Assembly: GCA_022013685.1 (NCBI GenBank)
Contig: JAKLPV010000003.1
Span: forward strand, 1 to 53,742
Reading direction: 5' to 3'
DNA length: 53,742 bases
Origin: Anaerolineae bacterium
GTDB lineage: Bacteria; Chloroflexota; Anaerolineae; Anaerolineales; Villigracilaceae
In this document: piece after piece, positions 1-7,846 of the stretch
Numbering within the stretch: the stretch's first letter is position 1
Layout of the letters: each line of letters starts with the position of its first letter
Notes under the pieces: generated by a model
What the model was told of the DNA's origin: nothing
Databases searched by the model: none
Seen by the model: only the letters and a program-made list of their open reading frames with translations
Translations under genes and position numbers: made by a program

Positions 1-563
1 CTTTCGGTTAGTTGGCCGGTCAGTGTGGCGCCAGCGCTTTTACAGCTTTCAAATGTATATGAGCCGCTGTCTGAAATCGACATCCTATCGCAAAAACCAG
101 CGATCCCGCCCTCGTGTTGCCAGAAGATAAGCGCTTTGCCGGCGCGTCCACTTCCTCCCACCGGGCCGGGTTTGCCCGCCCTGCGCAGGGATTTGCCATC
201 TGCATCAGTATGATAGACATATTCCAGCCCATCGGCATTGAGGCGCACCAAATAGCCTGGCGTGATCACTGTCATGCATATTTCAGCGGGTGATCCCAGG
301 CCGAGGCAGCTATCTGTCCACTCTCGTGGTTCGATGTCAATCACCTGCACAGCCTCCGGTGCAAGCCCGAGGCTGGCAGCCAAATCTGCCTGGGCGGCAA
401 AAACCGCGGCAGGATAGCCTCCCCCACTAACGGGTGTTTCCGTTTCTTTTGGGGTCAGTGTTGGCGCTGGCATATCCTGGGTTGGTTGGGCCTGCGGCGC
501 AGGAGTGCAAGCCGGGAATAGCAGCAAGCCAAACAACACATATAGTAAAATTAATTTTCTCAT
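1..563 (-). CDS. Lipoprotein of unknown function (3' end cut by window edge)
   Basis: The reading frame is open from an ATG at 563 to the window edge, about 187 codons, so the C-terminus is missing. An AAGGAG site lies 9 nt upstream of the ATG. The N-terminus is a lipoprotein signal: MRK, a hydrophobic run, then a lipobox ending PAC at Cys19, followed by a Pro/Thr-rich linker of the kind other lipoproteins in this window have. The mature part contains short Cys-bearing motifs (DSCLGLG, EICMTV, FCDRM, ESCKS), suggesting disulfides in an exported protein. No family recognised. The gene stands alone; the small helical gene on the same strand upstream ends in its own terminator. Confidence 0.75.
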   Translation of the reverse strand, partial: MRKLILLYVLFGLLLFPACTPAPQAQPTQDMPAPTLTPKETETPVSGGGYPAAVFAAQADLAASLGLAPEAVQVIDIEPREWTDSCLGLGSPAEICMTVITPGYLVRLNADGLEYVYHTDADGKSLRRAGKPGPVGGSGRAGKALIFWQHEGGIAGFCDRMSISDSGSYTFESCKSAGATLTGQLTE

Positions 564-617
564 CGCAGATTCTCCTTATTTATAGAAGACGCGCGGCTGT
601 TCCAAAGTGTTCCAATC

Positions 618-653
618 AAAAGAGCCTGCCCCATATTCGGAACAGGCTCTTTT
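618..653 (-). terminator. Rho-independent terminator (works in either direction)
   Basis: An 11-bp perfect stem, AAAAGAGCCTG (618-628) with CAGGCTCTTTT (643-653), lies 20 nt after the stop of the 673-924 gene. A/T tracts on both arms let it act in both directions. It separates that gene from the lipoprotein beyond it. Confidence 0.8.
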
Positions 654-672
654 ATCATCGCTTGTTACAGTC

Positions 673-924
673 TTACTTCTTGCCGCCCAACAAACCGCCC
701 AACAAATTGGCGGCGTCGCTGGCATCCAGCTTGCCATCATCCAGGGCGTCGCCTAAAGCACCGATCACACCAGCGCCCTGGCCGCTGATCAGCGCATCCA
801 CCTGGGCTGCTGCCGGAGCGGGCAATTTCTTCTTGATGAAATTCAGAACCACATCTACCACCGTTTTCGACATTTCCTTGCTCAAACCGGTTTTCTTGGC
901 AACCAGATCCACTAATTCCTGCAT
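673..924 (-). CDS. Small helical protein, DUF2267/DUF2780-like
   Basis: An 83-residue protein. I start it at the ATG at 924 because GGAGG sits 6 nt upstream; the in-frame extension to 954 has no ribosome site. The sequence begins MQELVDLVAKKTGLS and continues with amphipathic helices, an Ala/Pro linker and a Gly/Leu-rich tail ending LLGGLLGGKK. The helical pattern recalls small DUF2267/DUF2780 proteins, which have no established biochemical function, and I place it there only tentatively. It has no signal peptide and is probably cytoplasmic. It lies downstream of the DUF212 gene on the same strand, 59 nt away, and is followed by a clear terminator. Confidence 0.7.
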   Translation of the reverse strand: MQELVDLVAKKTGLSKEMSKTVVDVVLNFIKKKLPAPAAAQVDALISGQGAGVIGALGDALDDGKLDASDAANLLGGLLGGKK

Positions 925-983
925 ATTATCCTCCTGTTGAATATGATAAAACAAGCATAATCTGCTTATGACAAAAGGTCAAG

Positions 984-1445
984 TCAGCGCACGTTTACGA
1001 CCCATAACCAGTAAGCCACGCTGACAATAATACCCCAAACAACGCCGCCGATTACTTCCAGCGGGGTATGACCAAGCACCTCGCGCAACTGCTTTTCCGA
1101 AATAGGGTGCCCGGCAAACAATTCATTAATAACCACATTGATCTTTTGGGCCTGGATGCCCGCCTGGCGGCGCACCCCGGCGGCATCATAGAGCACAACC
1201 ACCGTGGCGGCGCAGGCCAGCGCAAAAATAGGCGTATGGAAACCATCATGCAGGCCAATTGCCACAGTTGCGCTGACCATCAGCGCTGAGTGCGAGGAGG
1301 GCATTCCTCCGGGGCTGAACAACGGCGCCCAAGACCACTTGTGGTTAAGGAAATAATAAAGCGGCGGCTTAACCAGTTGGGCCAACGACCAGGCAATGAT
1401 CGTGGTTATCAAAACGTCATTTTCGAACAAACCTAAAAGCGGCAT
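984..1445 (-). CDS. DUF212 (YuiD-type) divergent PAP2-like membrane protein
   Basis: A 153-residue membrane protein of the DUF212 family, also called acid phosphatase/vanadium haloperoxidase-related. Visible family features are an N-terminal hydrophobic helix, the conserved GGMPSSHSALM stretch near residues 46-56, a central segment with VLYDAAGVRRQAG, the HTPLEVIGG motif near the end and a last hydrophobic helix. The PSSHSA element is shared with PAP2 phosphatases, but the remaining catalytic motifs are not obvious, so enzyme activity is uncertain. The ATG directly follows the xseB stop codon, making it the third gene of an xseA-xseB operon. Confidence 0.85.
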   Translation of the reverse strand: MPLLGLFENDVLITTIIAWSLAQLVKPPLYYFLNHKWSWAPLFSPGGMPSSHSALMVSATVAIGLHDGFHTPIFALACAATVVVLYDAAGVRRQAGIQAQKINVVINELFAGHPISEKQLREVLGHTPLEVIGGVVWGIIVSVAYWLWVVNVR

Positions 1446-1670
1446 CTAAACCTCGTCTTCTAAAATCTCTCCATTTAATTGGCGCACTTTCAATTCGGCC
1501 TTCTCCAGCATCGCGGCGCAATGCCGCGCCAGGGCCTGGCCGCGCTCATACAACCCGATCGCATCATCGAGCGGGCGGCCTTCTTCCTCCAAAGCCGTTA
1601 CCAGGCTATTCAACTCGGCAAAGGCAGTTTCAAAACTCAGCTCTTTTACATTTTTGGATGATACAGACAT
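1446..1670 (-). CDS. xseB: Exodeoxyribonuclease VII small subunit
   Basis: A 74-residue protein of the usual XseB length. It contains the family core, LSFETAFAELNSLVTALEEE followed by a GRPLDDAIGLYERGQAL helix. XseB is the small helical partner that assembles on the long C-terminal helices of XseA to form exonuclease VII, which degrades single-stranded DNA in both directions. The gene starts 10 nt after the xseA stop, and its own stop abuts the DUF212 start, so the three genes are almost certainly co-transcribed. Confidence 0.95.
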   Translation of the reverse strand: MSVSSKNVKELSFETAFAELNSLVTALEEEGRPLDDAIGLYERGQALARHCAAMLEKAELKVRQLNGEILEDEV

Positions 1671-1680
1671 ATAACACTCC

Positions 1681-2907
1681 TTAACCGGATTCGGTTACCC
1701 GGACTTTTAATTCACCTTCGGCGATTTGTACGTGCAGGTCACTGCCCACCGCAGCCTGGCTGGCCGTTAAGACGACTTTTCCCGACCCTGGCAGCGTTAC
1801 CACGGCATAGCCGCGCCGCAGAATCGCCAGCGGATTAAGCGACTCCAGCCGTTGGGCCAGGCCCTTAAGCTGGGCTTGTTCCAGTTTCAGGCGCTGGTTC
1901 AACCCGCGAGCCAGCCGCCGCTCGGCCTCGTCCACCCGCTGACGTTCGGTCAGCAGCCGCCGGGCCGGGGAGACATAGCGCATACGCCCGTTGACTTCGT
2001 CCAGGGCGCGTTCTTTTTCGTCGAGAATCATCAGCATGGCATTGCCCAGTTGCCCGGCGGCGTTATGGACATACCCGGCCAGGTCGCTGACGCTGATGGC
2101 GGTTGCCAGTTCGGCGGCGGCGGTCGGGGTCGGGGCGCGCAGATCGGCGGCCAGGTCGGTCAGGGTGAAGTCGGTTTCGTGCCCCACGCCGCTGATGACC
2201 GGGACCGCCGAAGCCGCCACAGCGCGGACAACGCGCTCATCGTTGAAGGCCCACAGGTCTTCGATCGAGCCGCCCCCGCGCGCGACCAGGATCACATCCG
2301 GTTTGACGAGGCTGTTTAGTTTTTGCAAGCCAGCCACAAGTTCCAGCGGCGCTGCTTCCCCCTGAACCGCCGAGGGCGCGAGAACGACTTCCGCCAGCGG
2401 CATGCGCCGCGCCAGGGTATTGAGCATATCGCGCAAGGCCGCGCCGGTCGGCGAAGTTAAAATGCCAATTTTGCGCGGGAACTGCGGAATTTCGCGCTTG
2501 CGTTCGCCGCTGAACAGCCCTTCGGTCTCGAGCAGCGCTTTCAGGCGCAGGTATTCGGCAAATAAAGCCCCTTCGCCCGCCGGGCGGACGAGGTCCACAT
2601 AAAGCTGGTACTGCCCGCCGGGTTCGTAGACGCCGATCTTGCCGTGGGCTTCGATCGACATGCCGTCCTGCATCGGGATGCCGCGCAGGCGCATGGCGTC
2701 GCCCTTCCAGATGACGCATTTGAGGGCCGCGCCGGCGTCTTTGAGCGTGAAATAAATGTGCCCGGAGGCCGGGCGCGACAGGTTCGAGATCTCACCCTGC
2801 ACCCAGGCGTCTTGCAAGCTGTCGTCGCTTTCAAGGATGCGGCGCAGGTGGCGGGTCAGTTCGGTCACGCTCCAACGGCGGACCTGGAAAAGGGAAGGCT
2901 GGTTCAT
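1681..2907 (-). CDS. xseA: Exodeoxyribonuclease VII large subunit
   Basis: The catalytic subunit of exonuclease VII, which cuts single-stranded DNA to acid-insoluble oligonucleotides during repair and recombination. The N-terminal OB-fold (about residues 8-110) begins with LFQVRRWSVTELTRHL. The catalytic domain carries the family signatures VARGGGSIEDLWAFND and SGVGHETDFTLTDLAADL followed by RAPTPTAAAE. The C-terminal third is helical and coiled-coil rich, as expected for XseB binding. I chose the ATG at 2907 (408 residues); an in-frame ATG at 2937 would add ten non-conserved residues, and neither has a good ribosome site. First gene of the xseA-xseB-DUF212 operon. Confidence 0.93.
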   Translation of the reverse strand: MNQPSLFQVRRWSVTELTRHLRRILESDDSLQDAWVQGEISNLSRPASGHIYFTLKDAGAALKCVIWKGDAMRLRGIPMQDGMSIEAHGKIGVYEPGGQYQLYVDLVRPAGEGALFAEYLRLKALLETEGLFSGERKREIPQFPRKIGILTSPTGAALRDMLNTLARRMPLAEVVLAPSAVQGEAAPLELVAGLQKLNSLVKPDVILVARGGGSIEDLWAFNDERVVRAVAASAVPVISGVGHETDFTLTDLAADLRAPTPTAAAELATAISVSDLAGYVHNAAGQLGNAMLMILDEKERALDEVNGRMRYVSPARRLLTERQRVDEAERRLARGLNQRLKLEQAQLKGLAQRLESLNPLAILRRGYAVVTLPGSGKVVLTASQAAVGSDLHVQIAEGELKVRVTESG

Positions 2908-3022
2908 CGCAGGCGAGGATACTCCGCATTCGGGCATGTGTCAACAGGCTGGCGCTGCAGCGGATTGACAATCCGACCTGCACTTGGAGTAAAATGTTTT
3001 CAATATTCAAAAAGGATGGATC

Positions 3023-3511
3023 ATGAAACATCTCTGGGCTGCATGGCGCATGAAATACATCAGCAAGGCCGAAGCGGAAGAAGGTTGCATCTTTTGCAAC
3101 GCCCTGGCCAGGCCAGACAACGCCGAAAACCTGATCGTGGCGCGCGGCGCAGGGGCTTTTTTGATCTTGAACAAATTCCCCTATACCAGCGGTCACGTCA
3201 TGATCGTGCCGTTCCAGCACGCCGAATCGCTCGAGATGCTCGATGCGCCGACCCGGGCCGAGATGATGGAACTGGTCTCACGGGCGATCGAAGTTTTGCG
3301 ACAGGTCTACAACCCGCAAGGATTTAACGTCGGCATTAACATTGGCGCGGCGGCGGGCGCGGGTGTGCCGGGGCATGTCCACATCCACATCGTGCCGCGC
3401 TGGAGCGGCGATACCAACTTCATGTCGACTATCGGCGGGGTGCGCGTGCTACCTGAAGAGTTGGAACAAACCTACCATCGCATCAAAGCTGGATGGGAGA
3501 AAGGCTTTTAG
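3023..3511 (+). CDS. HIT family nucleotide hydrolase/phosphorylase
   Basis: A 162-residue histidine-triad protein. The N-terminal CIFCNALA segment is typical of Ap4A phosphorylase-like HIT proteins. The core includes LNKFPYTSGHVMIVP and the defining triad GHVHIHIVPRW near residues 116-126, where the middle His is the nucleophile that attacks the alpha-phosphate of a dinucleoside polyphosphate or AMP conjugate. An AAAGGATGG site precedes the ATG. It is cytoplasmic and apparently monocistronic: a 17-bp inverted repeat follows it before the next gene. The exact substrate cannot be read from sequence. Confidence 0.92.
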   Translation: MKHLWAAWRMKYISKAEAEEGCIFCNALARPDNAENLIVARGAGAFLILNKFPYTSGHVMIVPFQHAESLEMLDAPTRAEMMELVSRAIEVLRQVYNPQGFNVGINIGAAAGAGVPGHVHIHIVPRWSGDTNFMSTIGGVRVLPEELEQTYHRIKAGWEKGF

Positions 3512-3512
3512 C

Positions 3513-3564
3513 CACGAATTTCACGAATTATCACGAGAAATTTGTACAATTCGTGAAATTCGTG
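3513..3564. repeat. Intergenic palindromic repeat (CACGAATT type)
   Basis: CACGAATTTCACGAATT (3513-3529) and its exact reverse complement (3548-3564) form a 17-bp stem with an 18-nt spacer. Each arm is itself a tandem of a CACGAATT-like unit. It begins immediately after the HIT stop codon and ends just before the next start. It resembles short palindromes scattered between genes in many environmental bacteria. When translated it gives a spurious N-terminal extension of the next gene. Confidence 0.75.
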
Positions 3565-3576
3565 TCCAGAATCGCT

Positions 3577-5217
3577 ATGAAAAAAATACTTTTTGTTGCT
3601 GTCCTGTTGCTTATCTTACTCACCGCCTGCGCCCCGCAAGCTAGCGCGGATGTTATTCCAACCGCTATAAAGACTCTCGACCCAACCGCTACCAGCACGT
3701 CAACTGCAACCCTCGAACCAACGCCTACCGACCCTGGGCTGAGCGTAGTCGAAGCCCCGAGCTTTACGCCTGCTGTTCAAGACCGCCTGACCCCGGTCAT
3801 TCTCGGCCCGGATGCCGACTCCTTCCCCGAAGGCGTCAACCCGCTGACCGGGCTGGCGGTCTCTGACCCATCGCTGCTGGGCTTCCCGGCTATGCTGATC
3901 TCGATCAGCAACAGCCCGGTCACGGCCCGCCCGCAGGCCGGGCCGGGGTTTGCAGACTGGGTCTTTGAGTTGTTTATCGGCACCGGCACCACCCGCTTTC
4001 TGGGCGTTTTCTATGGCGAGTACCCGCGCCCGGTGCCAAACATCAGCGGCGAATGCGCCGTTCGGGACGAGATCCTGAGTCCGCAGGGGGCGTGGGTCGG
4101 GAACCGGGTCTGGCTCGACGAAAACGGGAACAACCATCAGGACGATTGGGAGCAGGGTCTGGGTGGCGTATGCGTCAGTTTGCTCGACCCGGCCACGGGT
4201 AGTCCGCTGGTCGAGACGGCCACAGACAGCAACGGCTATTTCGCGTTGGAAATCCCGCAGGGCGTTGAATCCGTTCAACTGCACTTTCAGAAAACGGATG
4301 ATTTTGAGTTTGTCAGCCCGAATGTGGGCGACGAGGATACGGACAGCGACGCCGACCCGCTGACCGGCCTGAGCGAAGCGTTCTCACCCGAGCCTGACTC
4401 CCGTTTTTGGGATGCCGGTCTTACGCTGAAAGCTCCGCCCGCCGCAGAGGAGGGCCGCGTCCAGCCGATCCGCTCCGGGCGGCTGACGTATGCCACGCTC
4501 AATGAGATGTTCCCGTTTAGCTGCCTGGCCTTTGCGGGGGCGGGCAAGGGCATTTTCGAGCAGTTGGATGCCTGCCGGGTGGTTTACGGCAGCGATTCGG
4601 ACGATGTCAACGATGGGGTGCTGACCGTTTCTGAAATGCGCGAGTTGGCCGAAGGCAACCTGAGCTACAGCCCGATCAATTATTCCGGCCATTTGTTCGA
4701 TCCGGCCCTTCCCGCAGGTGGATTTGGTGCAGAGAGTTTACAGGTGTATTACCACCCCTTCAACCAGGGCGAATGGCGATACGACCCGCTTTCTGGCACC
4801 TATCTGCGCTGGACGGATTTCCAGGACAACAGCGGCAAGCTGACCCCAGCCCTGGACGCGCTGACCGGGCGGCAGTTGGCCTTCGAGAACGTGATCGTGA
4901 TCTATGCCACCCATGATATTTTCAGGCACTTGCAGTACGACATCAATATCCGCCCCGGGCAGGAAGGCTACGCCTTTGCTTTCCGCGACGGACAGATGTA
5001 TAAGATCCGCTGGAGCACGGCCAACCGCGCCTGGGAGCGGCAAAGCGGCCTGCTGCGCCCGCTGCACTTCATCTGGCCGGATAAAACCGAGTTCCCGCTC
5101 AAGCCGGGCCGGACGTTTATTCACATCATGACCGAATTTTCGTCGGTCTCGGAGACGGAACCGAGTGATTGGCGGGCGTTTTTCGTCACACCCAATGACC
5201 CTGCGCCGGAACCTTAA
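3577..5217 (+). CDS. DUF3048 lipoprotein with an inserted SdrD-B domain
   Basis: A 546-residue lipoprotein. The ATG at 3577 opens a signal peptide with lipobox LLTAC at Cys18; the longer frame from 3493 only reads through the upstream repeat. After a Thr/Pro linker comes the first part of a DUF3048 (YerB-like) domain: NPLTGLAVSDPSLL, ARPQAGPGFADWVFE and TTRFLGVFYG, about residues 88-150. Residues about 170-290 form a complete SdrD-B beta domain (GNRVWLDENGN, GLGGVCVSL, DSNGYF, DTDSDADPLTG, DAGLTL). The DUF3048 fold then resumes with QPIRSGRLTYATL and ends with YLRWTDF, NVIVIYATHD and FAFRDGQMYKIRW. It is extracytoplasmic; its role is unknown. Confidence 0.87.
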   Translation: MKKILFVAVLLLILLTACAPQASADVIPTAIKTLDPTATSTSTATLEPTPTDPGLSVVEAPSFTPAVQDRLTPVILGPDADSFPEGVNPLTGLAVSDPSLLGFPAMLISISNSPVTARPQAGPGFADWVFELFIGTGTTRFLGVFYGEYPRPVPNISGECAVRDEILSPQGAWVGNRVWLDENGNNHQDDWEQGLGGVCVSLLDPATGSPLVETATDSNGYFALEIPQGVESVQLHFQKTDDFEFVSPNVGDEDTDSDADPLTGLSEAFSPEPDSRFWDAGLTLKAPPAAEEGRVQPIRSGRLTYATLNEMFPFSCLAFAGAGKGIFEQLDACRVVYGSDSDDVNDGVLTVSEMRELAEGNLSYSPINYSGHLFDPALPAGGFGAESLQVYYHPFNQGEWRYDPLSGTYLRWTDFQDNSGKLTPALDALTGRQLAFENVIVIYATHDIFRHLQYDINIRPGQEGYAFAFRDGQMYKIRWSTANRAWERQSGLLRPLHFIWPDKTEFPLKPGRTFIHIMTEFSSVSETEPSDWRAFFVTPNDPAPEP

Positions 5218-5227
5218 TTCAAAACCA

Positions 5228-5297
5228 GGACGCGGAGCCAACGGAGTGGACGGAATCTTTTTAAGATTCTCCGTGCAACTCCGTTAATTCCGCGTCC
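5228..5297. repeat. Nested palindromic intergenic repeat
   Basis: A large imperfect hairpin lies between two converging genes. The outer arms GGACGCGGA (5228-5236) and TCCGCGTCC (5289-5297), the inner arms ACGGAGT (5241-5247) and ACTCCGT (5278-5284), and a core pairing CGGAATCTT with AAGATTCTCCG together span the whole gap. It could serve as a bidirectional terminator, but its composition is that of a dispersed repeat. Confidence 0.7.
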
Positions 5298-5303
5298 AAA
5301 AAT

Positions 5304-6722
5304 TTAATACTGCCCGGCTTCATCGGCCATGCGCACGATGCGCGGGCTGAACTTGCCCATCACATCCACCAGATCGGCCTGGGCAGCGATAACCTGTTCG
5401 ATGGGCTTGTAGGCCTGCGGCGATTCATCCAGCCCGGCACCGAGCAGGGTTACCCCACGTTCTTTCAGGTAGGCATCGCGCGCCGATTTGCTGATGATAT
5501 TGAGCGCCTGCTTGCGGCTCATCAGGCGTCCCGCGCCGTGCGAGGCCGAATCGAGCGACTGGCTGACACCTTTGCCACGCACCAGGTAGCCGGGGTCGCC
5601 CATCGAGCCAGGGATGACTCCCAGCACGCCTTTGCCCGCCGGGGTTGCGCCCTTGCGGTGGACGATAACCGTCCGGCCATCGGGCAGGACCTGTTCCCAG
5701 GCAAAGTTGTGGTGGTTCTCGACTGTTGCGGCGGCTTTTAGCCCAACCGCTTCGGCCACGCGCTGGTGGATGATGGCGTGGTTGGCGGCGGCGAAGCGCC
5801 CGGCCAGTTCCATTGAGAGCCAGTATTCCTGGCCTTCTTCCGAATCCAGCGAAAGCCAGGCCAGGTGGCGCACGGATTGATCCAGGTCCGGGCGCAGTTC
5901 CATTGCCAGTTTGCTGTAACTATCGGCAATCTTGAATCCCACGCTGCGCGAACCGCTGTGCGAGAGCAAGGCCAGGTATTCGCCGGGTTTCAGCCCGAAC
6001 AACGGTTCGTGCAGGCGGAACGCGCCCCACTCGACGAAGTGGTTGCCGGTTCCGCTTGTGCCCAACTGGCGCGCGGCATTGTCTTGCAAACTTTGCAGCA
6101 GGCGGGTGGCGTTCCAGGCCGGGTCGTCGAGCACCTCGTGTTCGGCGCGGTCGCGGCCTTTCCACTGTGCGCCAACGCCAAAGGCGGTCTGGTCCCAAAG
6201 CGCAGCCTCGAACAGGCCCTTTTTCTGTCCGAGCAGGTGCGGCGAAACCTCGTAAATCGACAGGCGCATGCGGCAGGCGATATCGACGCCGACCGCGTAG
6301 GGGATAACGGCATTGTCGGTGGCGAGCACACCGCCGATGGGCAGCCCGTAGCCGACGTGAGCGTCCGGCATCAAGGCCCCGGCCACGCTGATGGGTAGGC
6401 GCATGGCGTTGTCCATCTGGGCCAGGGAGCCATCGTCAATAGCCTCGCGCCCCCAGATCGGATATTGCAGCGGGGTTTCGCGCAGGTCGGTTTTAGTTTT
6501 TTCTTTTGGCATCAGACGCAGGCATTCACGGGCCAGTTCCGCCATCTGTGGGTCGGCCAGGAAGCCGCCAGGGTTCTGGCGGACAAGGTCGAGGCGCGAG
6601 AGAACGTCTTCGCGCTCGAGGCCGGTTTCGGCCAGTGTGGCGGCGATGTCTTTGGCCAGACCGATGATTTTTCCATCCGGCCAGCCGTTCAGTTTGAGTA
6701 TTTTTCCGGTAATGGTGTTCAT
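5304..6722 (-). CDS. rtcB: RtcB family RNA-splicing ligase
   Basis: A 472-residue protein with the hallmark RtcB motifs in order: MPDAHVGYGLPIGGVLAT with the metal-binding Asp and His, GVDIACRM with the metal-binding Cys, GTSGTGNHFVEWG, LLSHSGSRSVG, ENHHNFAWEQ, HRKGATPAGKG, and SASHGAGRLMSR with the His that forms the GMP adduct. RtcB joins 2',3'-cyclic phosphate or 3'-phosphate RNA ends to 5'-OH ends using GTP and Mn2+. The N-terminal 80 residues are an added helical region. The ATG at 6722 is preceded by an in-frame GTG at 6731; AGGA is close to the GTG and far from the ATG, so the start is undecided. No archease gene is adjacent. Confidence 0.92.
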   Translation of the reverse strand: MNTITGKILKLNGWPDGKIIGLAKDIAATLAETGLEREDVLSRLDLVRQNPGGFLADPQMAELARECLRLMPKEKTKTDLRETPLQYPIWGREAIDDGSLAQMDNAMRLPISVAGALMPDAHVGYGLPIGGVLATDNAVIPYAVGVDIACRMRLSIYEVSPHLLGQKKGLFEAALWDQTAFGVGAQWKGRDRAEHEVLDDPAWNATRLLQSLQDNAARQLGTSGTGNHFVEWGAFRLHEPLFGLKPGEYLALLSHSGSRSVGFKIADSYSKLAMELRPDLDQSVRHLAWLSLDSEEGQEYWLSMELAGRFAAANHAIIHQRVAEAVGLKAAATVENHHNFAWEQVLPDGRTVIVHRKGATPAGKGVLGVIPGSMGDPGYLVRGKGVSQSLDSASHGAGRLMSRKQALNIISKSARDAYLKERGVTLLGAGLDESPQAYKPIEQVIAAQADLVDVMGKFSPRIVRMADEAGQY

Positions 6723-6743
6723 GATGTTCACTTCATCCTGCCA

Positions 6744-6776
6744 AGGCCTGACAGGTTTTTAAAACCTGTCAGGCCT
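6744..6776. repeat. Near-perfect palindrome (CCTGACAGG type)
   Basis: Two 16-bp arms, 6744-6759 and 6761-6776, pair perfectly around a single T. It fills most of the gap between the VOC stop codon and the rtcB start. It could terminate transcription, but it matches the style of the other dispersed intergenic palindromes here. Confidence 0.7.
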
Positions 6777-7166
6777 CTATTTCAACTCGATAAAATCCCA
6801 TTTATTGCCATACAAATCTTCAAAAACGACCACCGTGCCGTAGGGTTCTGTGCGCGGTTCTTCGAGAAAGCGAATGCCGCTGGCTTTTATGTCGTTGTAA
6901 TCGCGCCAGAAATCGTCCGTGTGCAGGAAGAGAAAGACTCGTCCGCCAGATTGATTGCCAATGGCGTTTTCCTGCTCGGGAGATGCGGCTTGGGCCAGGA
7001 GCAGGCTGGTTTCTGTTGACCCAGGCGGAGCTACCAACACCCAACGTTTGCCGCCGCCCAAATCTGTATCTTCCAGCAATTGGAAGCCCAGTTTTTGGGT
7101 ATAGAACGCAATCGCTTCGTCGTAGTCGCGCACCAGCAGAGCCAATGAACCGATTTTTTGTTTCAT
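6777..7166 (-). CDS. VOC superfamily (glyoxalase/bleomycin resistance-like) protein
   Basis: A 129-residue single-module VOC protein. It shows the paired beta-alpha-beta-beta-beta pattern: LALLVRDYDEAIAFYTQKLGF at the N-terminus, a second half with FLFLHTDDFWRDY, and the closing VVFEDLYGNKWDFIEL. VOC proteins use metal-dependent chemistry or bind small molecules; candidate ligands here include the terminal Glu in DFIELK. A GGAAGGG site precedes the ATG inside the end of the upstream DUF985 gene, with a 4-nt ATGA-type overlap, so the two genes are translationally coupled. A decayed copy of its N-terminus lies at 7764-7846. Confidence 0.88.
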   Translation of the reverse strand: MKQKIGSLALLVRDYDEAIAFYTQKLGFQLLEDTDLGGGKRWVLVAPPGSTETSLLLAQAASPEQENAIGNQSGGRVFLFLHTDDFWRDYNDIKASGIRFLEEPRTEPYGTVVVFEDLYGNKWDFIELK

Positions 7167-7687
7167 GTGGCAAACCCTTCCGGCATTTTGGTCTGGTTGT
7201 GGTCGGCGGTTAGCCTGTTTATATCATCCGCTCTTTCGGGATATTTTGCAAGCAGTTCGGTGCGCACGCCGCCTTCGAACATATCGCCGGTGAAGCCGGG
7301 GGCGACGGTGCAGCCGTAGAGCGCGTAACGCCCGCCTGCGAGCAGATGTCCGGCCTGCCAGACGCCCGCCGGGATGACGAACTGCACCTGCTGACCCTGG
7401 AGCGGGTCACCGCCCATGACCACTTCCTGGCTGGAGCCGTCGGGGTGGAGCAGGACGAGGCGCAGCGGGTCGCCCGCGTAGAAGTGCCAGACCTCGTCAG
7501 CAGTTAGGCGGTGAAACAGGCTGACGGAGCGCGGCTCATCACAGTACAGGCCAAGCATGGCCGTGCCGACGGGTTTGCCAGCCTCCGTTTCGGCTGTGGA
7601 ACGGTAGGTACTGACAAAGAGCGTGCCTTCGACGGGCAGCGCTTGCAGGTTGAAATGCTCGATCAGGGCTTTGACTTCAGGATTCAT
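7163..7687 (-). CDS. DUF985 cupin-like protein
   Basis: A 174-residue protein of the DUF985 cupin family (YML079W-like). The family signatures are visible: an N-terminal LIEHFNLQALPVEG, the segment LLTADEVWHFY-like (here HRLTADEVWHFYAGD), QVQFVIPAGVWQAG, and the closing YALYGCTVAPGFTGDMFEGG. Crystal structures of relatives show a beta-barrel cupin, but no enzyme activity is settled. GGAG stands 8 nt before the ATG. It overlaps the downstream VOC gene by 4 nt, implying a two-gene unit. Confidence 0.9.
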   Translation of the reverse strand: MNPEVKALIEHFNLQALPVEGTLFVSTYRSTAETEAGKPVGTAMLGLYCDEPRSVSLFHRLTADEVWHFYAGDPLRLVLLHPDGSSQEVVMGGDPLQGQQVQFVIPAGVWQAGHLLAGGRYALYGCTVAPGFTGDMFEGGVRTELLAKYPERADDINRLTADHNQTKMPEGFAT

Positions 7688-7690
7688 CTT

Positions 7691-7846
7691 TTACTCCTGC
7701 CCAGGCTCGCGGCCTGGACGATATTCTTTTTCGTAGCAGGCGTATTCGGTTTCCACGCGCATCCGTATCTTCCAGCAGCTGAAAGCCCAGTTTTGAGTGT
7801 AGAACGCAACCACTTTATCGTAATTGCGCACCATCAGGGCCATTGA
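7691..7846 (-). pseudogene. Chimeric gene scar: GNAT C-terminus joined to VOC N-terminus
   Basis: Read on the minus strand, 7846-7764 gives SMALMVRNYDKVVAFYTQ and then, after a one-base deletion, the equivalent of KLGFQLLEDTD. This closely resembles the start of the intact VOC gene at 6777-7166. At about 7764 it switches to MRVETEYACYEKEYRPGRE and a stop at 7691, which closely matches the C-terminus of the GNAT gene at 8724. So two unrelated gene ends are fused, without the VOC C-terminal half or the body of the GNAT. The downstream end of the DinB-like gene runs into the VOC fragment. Confidence 0.8.

Noticed and set aside
984..1445. Active PAP2 phosphatase
   Set aside because: Only the PSSHSA part is seen; the other phosphatase motifs are not clear, so the neutral DUF212 name is used.
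3493..3576. N-terminal extension of the DUF3048 lipoprotein
   Set aside because: It translates the intergenic palindrome; the ATG at 3577 begins a good lipoprotein signal peptide.
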